Part shown: positions 18,925 to 27,122 of the stretch, in pieces
Layout of the letters: each line of letters opens with the position of its first letter
Numbering within the stretch: the stretch's first letter is position 1
From: a virus
Reading direction: 5' to 3' (one strand)
Virus record (IMG/VR): IMGVR_UViG_3300048442_000070
Location: 1-27,122 of that record
DNA length: 27,122 nt
Notes under the pieces: generated by a model
The model's input: only the letters and a program-made list of their open reading frames with translations
The model's database searches: none
Told to the model about the DNA's origin: nothing
Translations under genes and position numbers: made by a program

Positions 18925-19971
18925 TTAACCTATTACGTTATCGATCTGACAATGGTATTGTTGTGGACCAAAGTCCATAGCCATTTCCATGTATACAGCT
19001 TTAGCAATTCTTGCGTTATCTGCTTGATCTAAGTCTCTAACGAACATTGTTCCATATCCTGGGATATTTAAGAATATTGGTTTAACGAAACTAAGGTCAA
19101 CGATAAATGATTGCTTAGAACCTGAAATAGTACCTGCTGGTAAGAAGTCAGATAATGCTAGTCCGATTGAACCGAATGGTGTAACGATTGTATCAATGTC
19201 AACACCTCCAACATTTCTGTCTCTTGGTAAGATACCATAATTTACAGATCCAACTGTAGCTTTAACGAGTTCCTTGTTAAGATCCAACAACATTGTTGGA
19301 GATACAAAGAGAACTGGTTGTTTCATTGGTGCGCCTGCGTCATACAACGCCTTCATACCACTAGCTATGATGTCCCAGTTTAGTTTTTGTGCTGCAGGAG
19401 TTCCTGCACCATCATCGTTATTTACTGCAGTTCCGCCTGATAGATCTTGATGTTCTTTCAAACCTCTCATCTGACGGTTGCCTGTTGTACCATCGTTGTA
19501 GGAAGCATTGAATGCTGCCCACTCTACTTTTTTAGCTACTGTCTCTAATACTAATTCCATTTGATAAGCAAGCTCATCATTGATTGGGTTAGTTCCTGCT
19601 AAAGCTAATGCAGGATCAGAGTTTTTATAGTTGCCCGCTAAGTTGAACGGTACTATTTCTCCAGAAGCAGCTTGTGCAGTATAAGAAATCTGCGCGGCTT
19701 CATGGAATATTTGTAAAACACCTTGTTGTGCTGCTCTGCTTCGTCCTGAATAATTAGGCGCGCCGCCTTCGTCATCAGGAGTTACTGCAGAAACTGCCGC
19801 ATTGTCTTGTGTTTGGAATTGGAAGAATGTGCTGTTTGTAGCAACTCCGCCATTCAAACCACCTGCAGCAGCGAGTAGTGGTGTTCTATGAGGTGTTATT
19901 TTAAATAATTCGCCAGTAAAGTTGTTCACGTCACTAGCGACTACTGGATTTGCACCTGATATTGCTGCCAT
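18925..19971 (-). CDS. Major capsid protein (HK97-fold, SU10/DUF5309-type)
   Basis: 348 residues. The opening (ASDVNNFTGELFKITPHRTPLLAAAGG), TFFQFQTQDNAA, the long E-loop-like region and the middle helix ELAYQMELVLETVAKKVEW are typical of HK97-fold capsid proteins, with closest resemblance to the SU10-like/DUF5309 group. The C-terminus (MFVRDLDQADNARIAKAVYMEMAMDFGPQQYH) fits the P-domain. It lies after a coiled-coil scaffold gene and before a terminator hairpin. GAAGGGA ribosome site. There is no sign of a protease or of an N-terminal delta domain, so the separate scaffold is expected. Confidence 0.8.
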   Translation of the reverse strand: MAAISGANPVVASDVNNFTGELFKITPHRTPLLAAAGGLNGGVATNSTFFQFQTQDNAAVSAVTPDDEGGAPNYSGRSRAAQQGVLQIFHEAAQISYTAQAASGEIVPFNLAGNYKNSDPALALAGTNPINDELAYQMELVLETVAKKVEWAAFNASYNDGTTGNRQMRGLKEHQDLSGGTAVNNDDGAGTPAAQKLNWDIIASGMKALYDAGAPMKQPVLFVSPTMLLDLNKELVKATVGSVNYGILPRDRNVGGVDIDTIVTPFGSIGLALSDFLPAGTISGSKQSFIVDLSFVKPIFLNIPGYGTMFVRDLDQADNARIAKAVYMEMAMDFGPQQYHCQIDNVIG

Positions 19972-20004
19972 TTTCTACGTCCCTTCTATTTGTAGTTAAT
20001 TGGT

Positions 20005-20460
20005 TTATTGATTTTTTTGTTGTTCTTGTAAGGCAATTTTTGCCCTTAGACTATCTCTTACAGAAGTCTCTGGACTACCAATAACGTCTTGCATTTTCTG
20101 TGTCCAATCAGCAGGTTGTTGTGCAGATGAGTTCTGTTGTATCTGTTCTAACTTACTGTCACTTTCAGCGATCTTTGCAGCAGCTACTTCGTTGTTCTGC
20201 TGTACTTGGGTATCGATGTTATAAGTGTCTTTAAGCCATTGACCTAACTCTGAAGTATTTGGTTTTCCGTCATATAGATCGAAAGCCATTTTACCTGTAC
20301 CAGAGTTTGGATCTAGTCCAACATCTTTAAACATAGAAGTCTTTACGACATTCTTTAGTTCTTTATTCTCTTGCTCAACTGATTTAAGTTTATCCCTTAA
20401 ACCTTTAATACCTTCGTTGGTATCGTTGCCGTCCATTATTTGTTCTCCGTTATCTGTCAT
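20005..20460 (-). CDS. Capsid scaffold protein
   Basis: 151 residues from the ATG at 20460 (GGAG 9 nt upstream; a GTG seven codons earlier is less likely). Residues about 15-45 (NEGIKGLRDKLKSVEQENKELKNVVKT) form a coiled coil. The middle (DVGLDPNSGTGKMAFDLYDGK) and the Gln-rich, Lys-rich helical end match typical phage scaffolds. It is the gene directly before the major capsid protein, as is usual. Confidence 0.75.
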   Translation of the reverse strand: MTDNGEQIMDGNDTNEGIKGLRDKLKSVEQENKELKNVVKTSMFKDVGLDPNSGTGKMAFDLYDGKPNTSELGQWLKDTYNIDTQVQQNNEVAAAKIAESDSKLEQIQQNSSAQQPADWTQKMQDVIGSPETSVRDSLRAKIALQEQQKNQ

Positions 20461-20643
20461 TTGATAATCTCCATTTCTCACACAATTACACCGTTCTCCA
20501 ATAAGGTGTGGTACATATTGGGAGTGGTTACATAATTATTATTACATGTTGAATGGGCGCTGTAACATACGCATACAACACCTCTACGAATTAAATACGT
20601 GGTAAGGACGTAGGAACCCTTAACCAGAGTGATGATCTATTAT
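20461..20643. other. Leader region upstream of the scaffold gene
   Basis: 183 bp without a convincing gene. On the minus strand it holds an extended -10-like box (TGTAATAAT, 20546-20538, with GTTACA 18 bp upstream) and a weak hairpin with 5-bp ACACC/GGTGT arms whose loop carries GGAG. It probably carries the promoter for the scaffold-capsid unit. Confidence 0.35.
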
Positions 20644-20817
20644 TTACTTGGCGGATACTGTCAACGCCAATACAATTAGTATAACACATAAAAACACGGT
20701 TAATGATTTTTTTCCTGTTTCTGTTAATATAATTTTATAAGCGTCATTCCACCATGTCCATGCTTTGTCAGACTTGTAGTGACCTTTTTTATTTCTAGCA
20801 CGTACCCATTTAAACAT
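20644..20817 (-). CDS. Small tail-anchored membrane protein (57 aa)
   Basis: 57 residues: a basic, Trp-rich N-terminal half (MFKWVRARNKKGHYKSDKAWTWW) and one C-terminal transmembrane segment (VFLCVILIVLALTVSA). The start overlaps the stop of the upstream virion-protein gene (TAATG), so it is probably cotranslated. No family recognised. It closes the virion-interior module before the scaffold leader region. Confidence 0.6.
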   Translation of the reverse strand: MFKWVRARNKKGHYKSDKAWTWWNDAYKIILTETGKKSLTVFLCVILIVLALTVSAK

Positions 20818-22064
20818 TATTGTTCAACCAATCCAGTTATACCTGCTTGTGTAGCTGCTGCGCCACCTTCTTGCGTAAAGACTGTAGCTTGTTCTCCTTC
20901 AAGTCTTGCACGAACTTGGTCTGCAACACCATCTCCAAAGACTTCACTTTCTATAAACTCTGATAAACCAAAGATGTCTTCTCTACCAGTAAACCTGCTA
21001 GCCAATCTTTGTAACCTAGGCAACTGTGTCTCTGCTCTAGCTGCTAACTGTTGCGCACCTGTACCTGAAACACCTGCACTAATAAGTCTTTGTGCTTGTT
21101 CTGTTGATATAGCAAAGTCTTGTTCTAAGAATGCACCACCAATTTGTGATACTTCAACTCTTTGGTTAATAATATCTGCTGATACATCTTCTGATATAAA
21201 GCTAGCAAATATAGCTTCGTCTGTAATATCTTCAGTTGTTGGAAATATATTAGGATAGTTGTTAACGTAGTATTGTTTTACAGCACCAAACTGTGGAAAC
21301 AATGAGTTGTATGCAACGTTAAGTCTTTCCTCGAATGTTCTAGGTGCTACATCGTTTTCAAATAATGTCTGTATTTGATTTCCAAAATAATCAGGATTAA
21401 GGTTGTAATCAGCTAATAAATTAGTGTAATCTTCATCAATCTTAATATAATCAAGTTCTGGTGTTGGTGTATCAATACGTAAAGTTTTACCATCTTCTCT
21501 AAAAATTCCAGGAAACTTATCTTTATATGCTTGTGTAGTTCTTAATACACGCAATGCTTCTTCTTCGTCTCCTCCATTTGTATTAAACTCTTGTAAGAAA
21601 CCTTCAGATAACTCTGGACCTAACCATGGGTAATTAGTTTCTGCGTATGCTTGTGCGTCAAATTCTTCTACTGGATCTCCAGGTACTTCTACAACTGGAC
21701 CAGGTAAAGGTGGTGGATCTGTTTGTAAACCTTGAAGTTCTAATTCTAGTCTTCTACGTTCTTCTTCTAGTCTTAACCTTTCTTCTTCTAATGCTGCTTT
21801 TTCAGCTTCTAAAGGATCTATTAGACCGTTTTCATCTTCTTCTACAACAGGTGGAACTGATGTTACTGGTGTAGTAAAAGCAGGTTCTGTTATTCCTCCT
21901 GCTGCAGCTGCTGCACCTGCACTCTGTTCTCTAAGTCTTTCAAGATTATCTACAGTTGGTTCTTCAAAATTTACCTCTGGTTCTGATCTAGGTGCTGATC
22001 TAGGAGGTGCCATTACGCCATCAATCATAGGACTTAGTTGTGCTAATCTACCTAAGATACTCAT
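20817..22064 (-). CDS. Virion-interior protein of an actinophage-type family
   Basis: 415 residues. A proline/alanine-rich N-terminus is followed by a strong coiled coil (about 88-118, EAEKAALEEERLRLEEERRR...). From about 170 on, the pattern LRTTQAYKDKFPGI, EDYTNLLADYNL, then APRTFEERLNVA, YYVNNYPN, and a Gly/Ala-rich helical end matches a family I know from actinophage virions (aYk.RFPGi...Y....). It is probably an internal or tape-measure-related protein ejected with the DNA. The start overlaps the upstream stop (ATGA). The exact role is inferred. Confidence 0.6.
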   Translation of the reverse strand: MSILGRLAQLSPMIDGVMAPPRSAPRSEPEVNFEEPTVDNLERLREQSAGAAAAAGGITEPAFTTPVTSVPPVVEEDENGLIDPLEAEKAALEEERLRLEEERRRLELELQGLQTDPPPLPGPVVEVPGDPVEEFDAQAYAETNYPWLGPELSEGFLQEFNTNGGDEEEALRVLRTTQAYKDKFPGIFREDGKTLRIDTPTPELDYIKIDEDYTNLLADYNLNPDYFGNQIQTLFENDVAPRTFEERLNVAYNSLFPQFGAVKQYYVNNYPNIFPTTEDITDEAIFASFISEDVSADIINQRVEVSQIGGAFLEQDFAISTEQAQRLISAGVSGTGAQQLAARAETQLPRLQRLASRFTGREDIFGLSEFIESEVFGDGVADQVRARLEGEQATVFTQEGGAAATQAGITGLVEQ

Positions 22065-23305
22065 GCAAACCTACCTCCGCCTGTTGCTCGTTGACCAGGT
22101 GTACCAAACTTACTTTCCATTCTTGTCTGCAATGTATCACGATATGTTTGTGTACCTAGTTTTGCAGCTTCCTCAAACGCTATATCTTCTCTTTCCTTAA
22201 CGTCATTAGTAGCCATAAATCTTTGCCATGCTGATGATGTTTCATCTGGTAACTGTCCAGTAACTGTATTCCATTGTTGTCTAAATGTACCTGAAGCAGT
22301 TGCATAATTCTTTACTGCTGTTCCTTTAAACTGTGTATATTTGTTTTGGAATGTTTCCTCTAACTGTGGAATAAAAGTTTCGTTATACCAAGTTGGATTA
22401 GCTTCTGCTTCTTTAGCTATAGATTCTACATCATAAAATTCTGTTTGCCCAGGTCCTAAAACGTTCTCAATATATTCCGCAATATCTCTTGTCTTTAATA
22501 TTACATCAAAAGATTGTCCTGTAAGTACTGCTTGTACTTCTGGATCAAGTGTATATCTTATACGTTCATTAACCATCTTGTCTAAAATATTATTTAACTC
22601 TGTAGTGTCAGAGATTTTACCTGACTGTAACAAGTTAGTAAGACCTGATACTACGTTAGGGTTTATTGTTTGCACCCCTCTGTTAACCATACCATCAACA
22701 ATTAGCTGTTGGTTTGTAACAGATTGTTCTGCATATTTAGCAGGATCTGAAGCGAATAGTTCTGCTGCTTGTCTTTGACTAGGTGGTGTAGTTCTATACC
22801 AATTAACACGTTGTAAGTCTGCAGTACGTACCGCTTTACCTTCTAACGCATTCTCTATAGCTAATGCTAAGAAATCTAAATTACCTTCATCATCTTCTGA
22901 CAATATCCATGGGCTATACTTTGCTTCTTCTTGTAATGCTTCTACTAAATGATCATAAGGTTCTGCACCTGCTTCTGCTTGTGAGAATAACAATTGGTTA
23001 GCATTGCCAAAATAAAAACTGTTGTTGTACTCTTGTCCTGTAATAGCTGATGAACCTTCTATAACATTCATACCACTATCTACTACAACGTTTGCTACTA
23101 AGTTATTTCCTGCTACTTTTTCTTTTACTGCGTTCCAATCTGATATTTCATAACGCCATGTAAATTTACCAGATGATCCTTCAAACTCTGGTATTTGTGC
23201 AACGAGGTAGAACTTACTACCAAATTCTGTAATTTCTTCCCATATCTCAAAGTCTTTAGATATAGTGTTTATAAGTTTATTTGCTGTTTTTTCTTGTGTC
23301 GCCAT
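22061..23305 (-). CDS. Virion-interior protein
   Basis: 414 residues. An N-terminal beta domain (about 15-105) precedes a long helical region. NWYRTTPPSQRQAAELFASDP resembles a motif in phage tape-measure or internal virion proteins (W..TT...R.....Dp). There is no signal peptide or membrane segment. It overlaps the next gene by 4 nt and follows the lysozyme gene by a TAATG overlap, so it is probably part of the same ejected complex. The family is not firmly recognised. Confidence 0.6.
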   Translation of the reverse strand: MATQEKTANKLINTISKDFEIWEEITEFGSKFYLVAQIPEFEGSSGKFTWRYEISDWNAVKEKVAGNNLVANVVVDSGMNVIEGSSAITGQEYNNSFYFGNANQLLFSQAEAGAEPYDHLVEALQEEAKYSPWILSEDDEGNLDFLALAIENALEGKAVRTADLQRVNWYRTTPPSQRQAAELFASDPAKYAEQSVTNQQLIVDGMVNRGVQTINPNVVSGLTNLLQSGKISDTTELNNILDKMVNERIRYTLDPEVQAVLTGQSFDVILKTRDIAEYIENVLGPGQTEFYDVESIAKEAEANPTWYNETFIPQLEETFQNKYTQFKGTAVKNYATASGTFRQQWNTVTGQLPDETSSAWQRFMATNDVKEREDIAFEEAAKLGTQTYRDTLQTRMESKFGTPGQRATGGGRFA

Positions 23306-24264
23306 TATACAAACTTTCCGCTGAACGTTCTCTTTATTCTATCATACATGTCTGGCTCACTCACTTCATTATTTGCTGTTGGAATGTTGTATGTTTTTTC
23401 TAATTTATCTTTTAGTTCTTGTTTGCTTTTTTCTTTTTGCTCTAATGCTTCTTTATATCTATTGTTTGTAGTTCTAAATCTATTGTAACCGTATGGACCT
23501 ACTTGTTCTGGTGTCTGTGATTTAAACTCTTGTTCTTTATTTTCATCAACTTCTACAGTATCTACTGTATTCATAGGTGTATCTTTTTCAGGTTCTTTAA
23601 CTTCTACATCATCTTCTGGTGTATCTTCAATTACTTCTTCTTCGTCTGGTTCTTCTGGTTCGTATATACCATCAAGATACTCTCTTTGCTCTGCAAGTCT
23701 TTTTATAATACCCTCTGACTGATTACCATATAACTCAACAGTTTTTGCATGTGCCTTATCAAAGTCTCCTATTAATAAGTTACCTGTGATATGTGCATGG
23801 TTTAATCCAGTCTTGTTAAATGCTGTAATTACTAGATAATCATAAGCACTATCTTCTAATTGATCTTTTTCAAACTTACCAAATCGTTCTATAAACTTAG
23901 GTAAAGCTATATGTCGTTCAACTCTTGCATTAACAACTCTTTGTGTTTCTGTAAGATCTGCCTCAAACAATTCATTAGCTTGTTCTTCTGTTATCTCTTG
24001 ACCTACTAAATCTTTTACAGCTTGTTTAGATCCACTTAATGTACCAGTATGACCATAGCCAATAGTCAAAGTTCCTTTTATATCTGTTCCCTCTACATAA
24101 GGTACTGGTGGATATTGTGCCATGTCATCATATACGAAAAGCACAAGTTCTTCTTTATCCTTAATGAACTCTATTCCACCTTCTGTAATCTCTAGGTTCT
24201 TATCAACCACTACTTGCCAACCTGGACATAGCGTCAACAGTACTAAATAAGTAGCTAAGATCAT
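23305..24264 (-). CDS. Virion-associated lysozyme (T4-type, GH24)
   Basis: 319 residues. EELVLFVYDD and TLTIGYGHT match the T4-lysozyme active site: E38 (E11 of T4), D47 (D20) and T67 (T26), with an insertion of about 14 residues between D47 and T67. It cleaves the glycan backbone of peptidoglycan. A very acidic linker (about 204-240) and a charged helical C-terminus follow. It lies among large virion-interior genes, far from the holin, so it probably aids DNA entry. The ATG at 24264 overlaps the upstream gene by 62 nt; a GTG at 24210 overlaps it by 8 nt and is a likely alternative. Confidence 0.78.
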   Translation of the reverse strand: MILATYLVLLTLCPGWQVVVDKNLEITEGGIEFIKDKEELVLFVYDDMAQYPPVPYVEGTDIKGTLTIGYGHTGTLSGSKQAVKDLVGQEITEEQANELFEADLTETQRVVNARVERHIALPKFIERFGKFEKDQLEDSAYDYLVITAFNKTGLNHAHITGNLLIGDFDKAHAKTVELYGNQSEGIIKRLAEQREYLDGIYEPEEPDEEEVIEDTPEDDVEVKEPEKDTPMNTVDTVEVDENKEQEFKSQTPEQVGPYGYNRFRTTNNRYKEALEQKEKSKQELKDKLEKTYNIPTANNEVSEPDMYDRIKRTFSGKFV

Positions 24265-25909
24265 TACGTTCCTTTGTAGCTTGTTGCGTAGCTTGTACTT
24301 CTGCGCCTAATACAGCGTCAGCATACTCACTAAGTTTAGCGTCTGGTGTCTCTGGTACAACTAAAGTCTTGTCTGCACCTGGAAACATACGTTGTGCTAG
24401 ATCATAATTCTTGTTATAATCTGCAACTGCTGTTTGATAATCTCTACTAGATTGTGTATAAAAATCTGCGAATGCAACCATCTCTGCTTCTGATAATTCT
24501 CTGTTTATACCAATAGCATTTAACGCACCATCAACTTCTGCTTTAATTTGTGTTGGACTAGGTTCAGTATATACCTGTGGTAATAACGGAGGTCTCTTGT
24601 AAAGTCTTTGTTTTTCTTCTGCTAAGTGTGTACCTATGTCAGTAAGTTCATAGTTAGAAGCAGTCATAGCTGATAACATTGCAGCTTGACTATTACCACC
24701 CCATGTACCTTGTTCAAAGAACCAGTCATCATAACTAAGATAACCTGCTTGTAGTAAGTCTGTTTGTACTTGCACACGTTCTTGTGGCAACATGTTAAAA
24801 CCTATTTGTATATGGTCTTGACCACCATATCTACTTGCTGCGTCTTCTGCACTAAGTGTTATTGTTTCTGCTGCTAAATCTCCTGGTGTTAGTTCTTTAC
24901 CTTCTTCAAATACAGAAGCGAGATCAGGGTTTTTATAAACTGTGTAACCTGGTGTGATACCACCGAACAATCCACCTACTTGATAGTCTGTTTGTCCTAA
25001 AATAGCTTCTTTAGCTTGATTAACTATTGCACTATCTTGACTTTGTATAACAGTATATCCACCATCTAGTTGTTGTTCTGTAAGTGCAACTAATTCGCTC
25101 TCTGATACAGTTAATTGTTCTGTCTCTCCAGTAGCATTATTAATCTTAGTTACTAAACCACCTGCTTCTTTAACAGTTAAAGGTGTACCCTTATCATCTC
25201 TATCTTGTACGTATGAGTTGTATTCTCCACTAAATTCATACTTACCTGGTTCTCCAGACATTATTGGTTCATACAATACTGTTGGCTCTGCTCTAAATCC
25301 TACTTTAGGTACTTTAGTTCTACCAGGATCTGTTTCTCTAAATTGTTGTACGCTTACTGATGGTGCGTCATAATTCTTTTTGTACCTATCGTAATCTTCT
25401 GATGAAAATAGTACATAACCTTTACCTCCACCTGGTTTTACAATTGCACCTATTTGTCCTGTTGTGTCATACCATTCGTCTAATTTAACTTTAAGAAATT
25501 CAAAATATGCTTCGCTATCTTCTCCGCCTGCTTCTACCCCTGCAGACATATCAAATCCCATAAGTATATCTTGTACTACGTCTAGTGGTGTATTTACTAA
25601 CCATGGTTTATATTGTCCAGGAGAGTATCCCTGCACAGGACCTTCTAATGGTGTTGCAGCTATAGCGTCATTTAAAGAATTTTCTAATACTTTCTTTGTA
25701 ACTAGATTAGTACCTAGACCAGTTTGACTTTCTTTGTTTATACTTTGGTCAAATATAGATAATGCTGTATTTACTTTAGCCATAAACATACTGTCAGACA
25801 CACCTTCTTTAACTAAAGCATTTAATTCTTTAGCAAACTCGGAACTATCGTCTAGTTGTCTCTGTGCTTTAATACTGTCAACAATTGCTTGTTTATATTC
25901 TTCTGTCAC
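24203..25909 (-). CDS. Large virion-interior protein
   Basis: 568 residues, GTG start with GGGAGAAG upstream and a 4-nt GTGA overlap with the gene before. Mostly helical. The region HIQIGFNMLPQERVQVQTDLLQAGYL followed by GNSQAAMLSAMTASN has the pattern (lQ..L..aGyL.....G......A...aM..aN) of phage internal virion proteins. There is no enzyme motif. Together with its neighbours it probably makes the ejected core or channel. The family is not firmly recognised. Confidence 0.6.
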   Translation of the reverse strand: MTEEYKQAIVDSIKAQRQLDDSSEFAKELNALVKEGVSDSMFMAKVNTALSIFDQSINKESQTGLGTNLVTKKVLENSLNDAIAATPLEGPVQGYSPGQYKPWLVNTPLDVVQDILMGFDMSAGVEAGGEDSEAYFEFLKVKLDEWYDTTGQIGAIVKPGGGKGYVLFSSEDYDRYKKNYDAPSVSVQQFRETDPGRTKVPKVGFRAEPTVLYEPIMSGEPGKYEFSGEYNSYVQDRDDKGTPLTVKEAGGLVTKINNATGETEQLTVSESELVALTEQQLDGGYTVIQSQDSAIVNQAKEAILGQTDYQVGGLFGGITPGYTVYKNPDLASVFEEGKELTPGDLAAETITLSAEDAASRYGGQDHIQIGFNMLPQERVQVQTDLLQAGYLSYDDWFFEQGTWGGNSQAAMLSAMTASNYELTDIGTHLAEEKQRLYKRPPLLPQVYTEPSPTQIKAEVDGALNAIGINRELSEAEMVAFADFYTQSSRDYQTAVADYNKNYDLAQRMFPGADKTLVVPETPDAKLSEYADAVLGAEVQATQQATKERNDLSYLFSTVDAMSRLASSG

Positions 25910-27122
25910 GCTTCTCCCTGCTGTACGGGCAAGTATGCACCGTATTCTAACATTGTATCATAATCGTACTCTAAATCCTCTAAGAACTGTGTCCTCTCTT
26001 GGAATAATGGTAATAATAAATTCTGTGCAATAACATAGAAATCCTCATTATCTCTTGACTGTTGACCTATGAAATCTCTTAATTGCTGTCTTTCGAGTAA
26101 CATAGTACGTGATGTTCTCCAACCTGCAGATGATAAGCCACGTCCTAGTGATTTCTTTTCTAGTATTTTTATATAATCTAATACTTGTACTACTGCTTTA
26201 CCAGTATCTGTATTTTTGAGTTTAGAGTTCTTTTCCCAATTACTTAACTCTTTAAACTGATCATCAAGAGTTCCTCTTTGTGGTAATCCAGGTATTGTAG
26301 AACCAAACCCTGGCAATCTCTGTTGCATTGTAGCTCTATGTACAGCTAATATTCTTTGACGTTGTTTAGCTTGAAATGGATCTGTTATATCAAACTGTTG
26401 TAATGTTTGTACTCTTTTGTTTTCCATTGCAAAAGCACCTAAACGTTGGTTACGTGTAGCAACCCATTCTTCTGGTGTCAGTGGTTCACGTTGTTCGTTA
26501 TATATAGATCTTGTATATGCTTCATAATCAAATGCACCACCACCACCATTAGGTACTGCATAAAATGCTGTAAGTGGATATTGTTCAAACAACTCTGGGT
26601 TTTCTTTTTCAAACTGTACACCACGTTCATCAACAGGTCTAGGTTCTATAATTACAGACTTAGGTGTTGCTATATCTAGTGGATTAAAGCCATACTCATC
26701 AATAAAGTATTTAGTAGCAGAGAAGTTATCTCCTGGTGCAAATAGGAAGTTACCTGTTACAGGATCTTTAGGTGGTGTCTCTATAAGTTCTCTATATCTA
26801 TCAGATAGTATTTGCATTGAATACATAGCACCTGCATTACGTGGATCTCCAATATCAAACCTAGGGTTCAATCCTGTAGGTCCAACGAACTGTGAGAATG
26901 CTTTTATCTTAGTTAAATTCTTAGCAATACTTCTTGCTTTCTTTAAAAGTTGATCTTGTTGTTCTGGTGTCATATCATCTTCGCCGTTAGCTTTGAGTAC
27001 ACGATATACGTCAATAGTAGAGTTAGCAGCTATACGTGATAGCTCTCCTGGAGGTGCGTCTTCACTAAACATAAACATAGCTCTAACACCATTCTTTAAC
27101 CACGCAGGCATACCTATTTCTT
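25906..27122 (-). CDS. Large virion-interior protein, N-terminus cut by window edge
   Basis: At least 401 residues from the ATG at 27111. The frame stays open to the right edge (Glu-Ile-Gly before that Met) and no strong ribosome site is seen, so the true start probably lies outside. Mostly helical, with WLKNGVRAMFMFSED near the visible start, a glycine-rich stretch (PNGGGGAFDYEAY) in the middle and a charged C-terminus. No domain recognised. Its position before the other interior-virion genes suggests a partner in the same structure. Confidence 0.6.
   Translation of the reverse strand, partial: EIGMPAWLKNGVRAMFMFSEDAPPGELSRIAANSTIDVYRVLKANGEDDMTPEQQDQLLKKARSIAKNLTKIKAFSQFVGPTGLNPRFDIGDPRNAGAMYSMQILSDRYRELIETPPKDPVTGNFLFAPGDNFSATKYFIDEYGFNPLDIATPKSVIIEPRPVDERGVQFEKENPELFEQYPLTAFYAVPNGGGGAFDYEAYTRSIYNEQREPLTPEEWVATRNQRLGAFAMENKRVQTLQQFDITDPFQAKQRQRILAVHRATMQQRLPGFGSTIPGLPQRGTLDDQFKELSNWEKNSKLKNTDTGKAVVQVLDYIKILEKKSLGRGLSSAGWRTSRTMLLERQQLRDFIGQQSRDNEDFYVIAQNLLLPLFQERTQFLEDLEYDYDTMLEYGAYLPVQQGEA

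Noticed and set aside
20779-21258. 159-residue plus-strand open frame opposite a virion gene
   Set aside because: Shadow of the minus-strand gene, no ribosome site, biased Ser/Cys/Ala composition.

Overview
The window looks like part of a tailed-phage genome, most likely a short-tailed (podovirus-type) marine phage. It is AT-rich and tightly packed, with ATGA/TAATG gene overlaps, and almost every gene lies on the minus strand. The head and tail module holds a scaffold, an HK97-fold capsid protein, a head-tail adaptor-like protein and a beta-propeller nozzle-like protein. I see no tail tube, sheath or classical tape measure. The host is not shown directly. Virion proteins of a kind I associate with actinophages, an r1t-like holin and several possibly leaderless genes fit a low-GC marine actinobacterium, but this is inference. 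I see no tRNA, integrase, CRISPR array or insertion sequence.

Transcription on the minus strand runs right to left. 20644-27122: virion-interior module with four large unrecognised proteins, one cut by the right edge, a T4-type (GH24) lysozyme embedded among them and a small membrane protein. 12613-20460: scaffold, major capsid protein, a terminator hairpin, a decoration-like protein, adaptor-like and nozzle-like proteins, a tail fibre with a cupredoxin-like copper-site domain, a small beta-rich protein and four tandem diverging paralogs that share an IKSIQR N-terminus. 9821-12639: an accessory cassette that is visibly more AT-rich. It holds a plus-strand FAD-dependent halogenase-like gene, the only substantial plus-strand gene here, divergent from an 80-residue protein and two paralogous proteins of a family known from cyanophages. 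Its promoters sit so close to the start codons that leaderless mRNAs are predicted. 4445-9795: small membrane proteins and holins, a Cys/Gly micro-peptide, a 625-residue secreted acidic protein with poly-Thr and poly-Pro linkers, three very basic mini-proteins, a DUF5675-like lysis enzyme and a calcineurin-like phosphoesterase.

4097-4444 is the only gap over 300 bases. It holds two tandem plus-strand units, each a sigma70-type promoter, about 65-70 nt of RNA and an intrinsic terminator. They are candidate small RNAs and are among the most novel items. 702-4096: a DNA-metabolism/regulation operon with a ssDNA-binding-like protein ending in an SSB-type acidic tip, a minimal SET-domain protein, a winged-helix protein, a PD-(D/E)XK nuclease and several unknown small genes. 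1-701: a promoter, a long structured leader and a zinc-finger plus GIY-YIG-like endonuclease that runs off the left edge.

Eleven of the genes listed encode fewer than 60 residues or run off the left edge. I translated these directly from the sequence. Several start codons were moved from the longest possible ORF to the ATG that has a Shine-Dalgarno sequence or overlaps the upstream stop codon.
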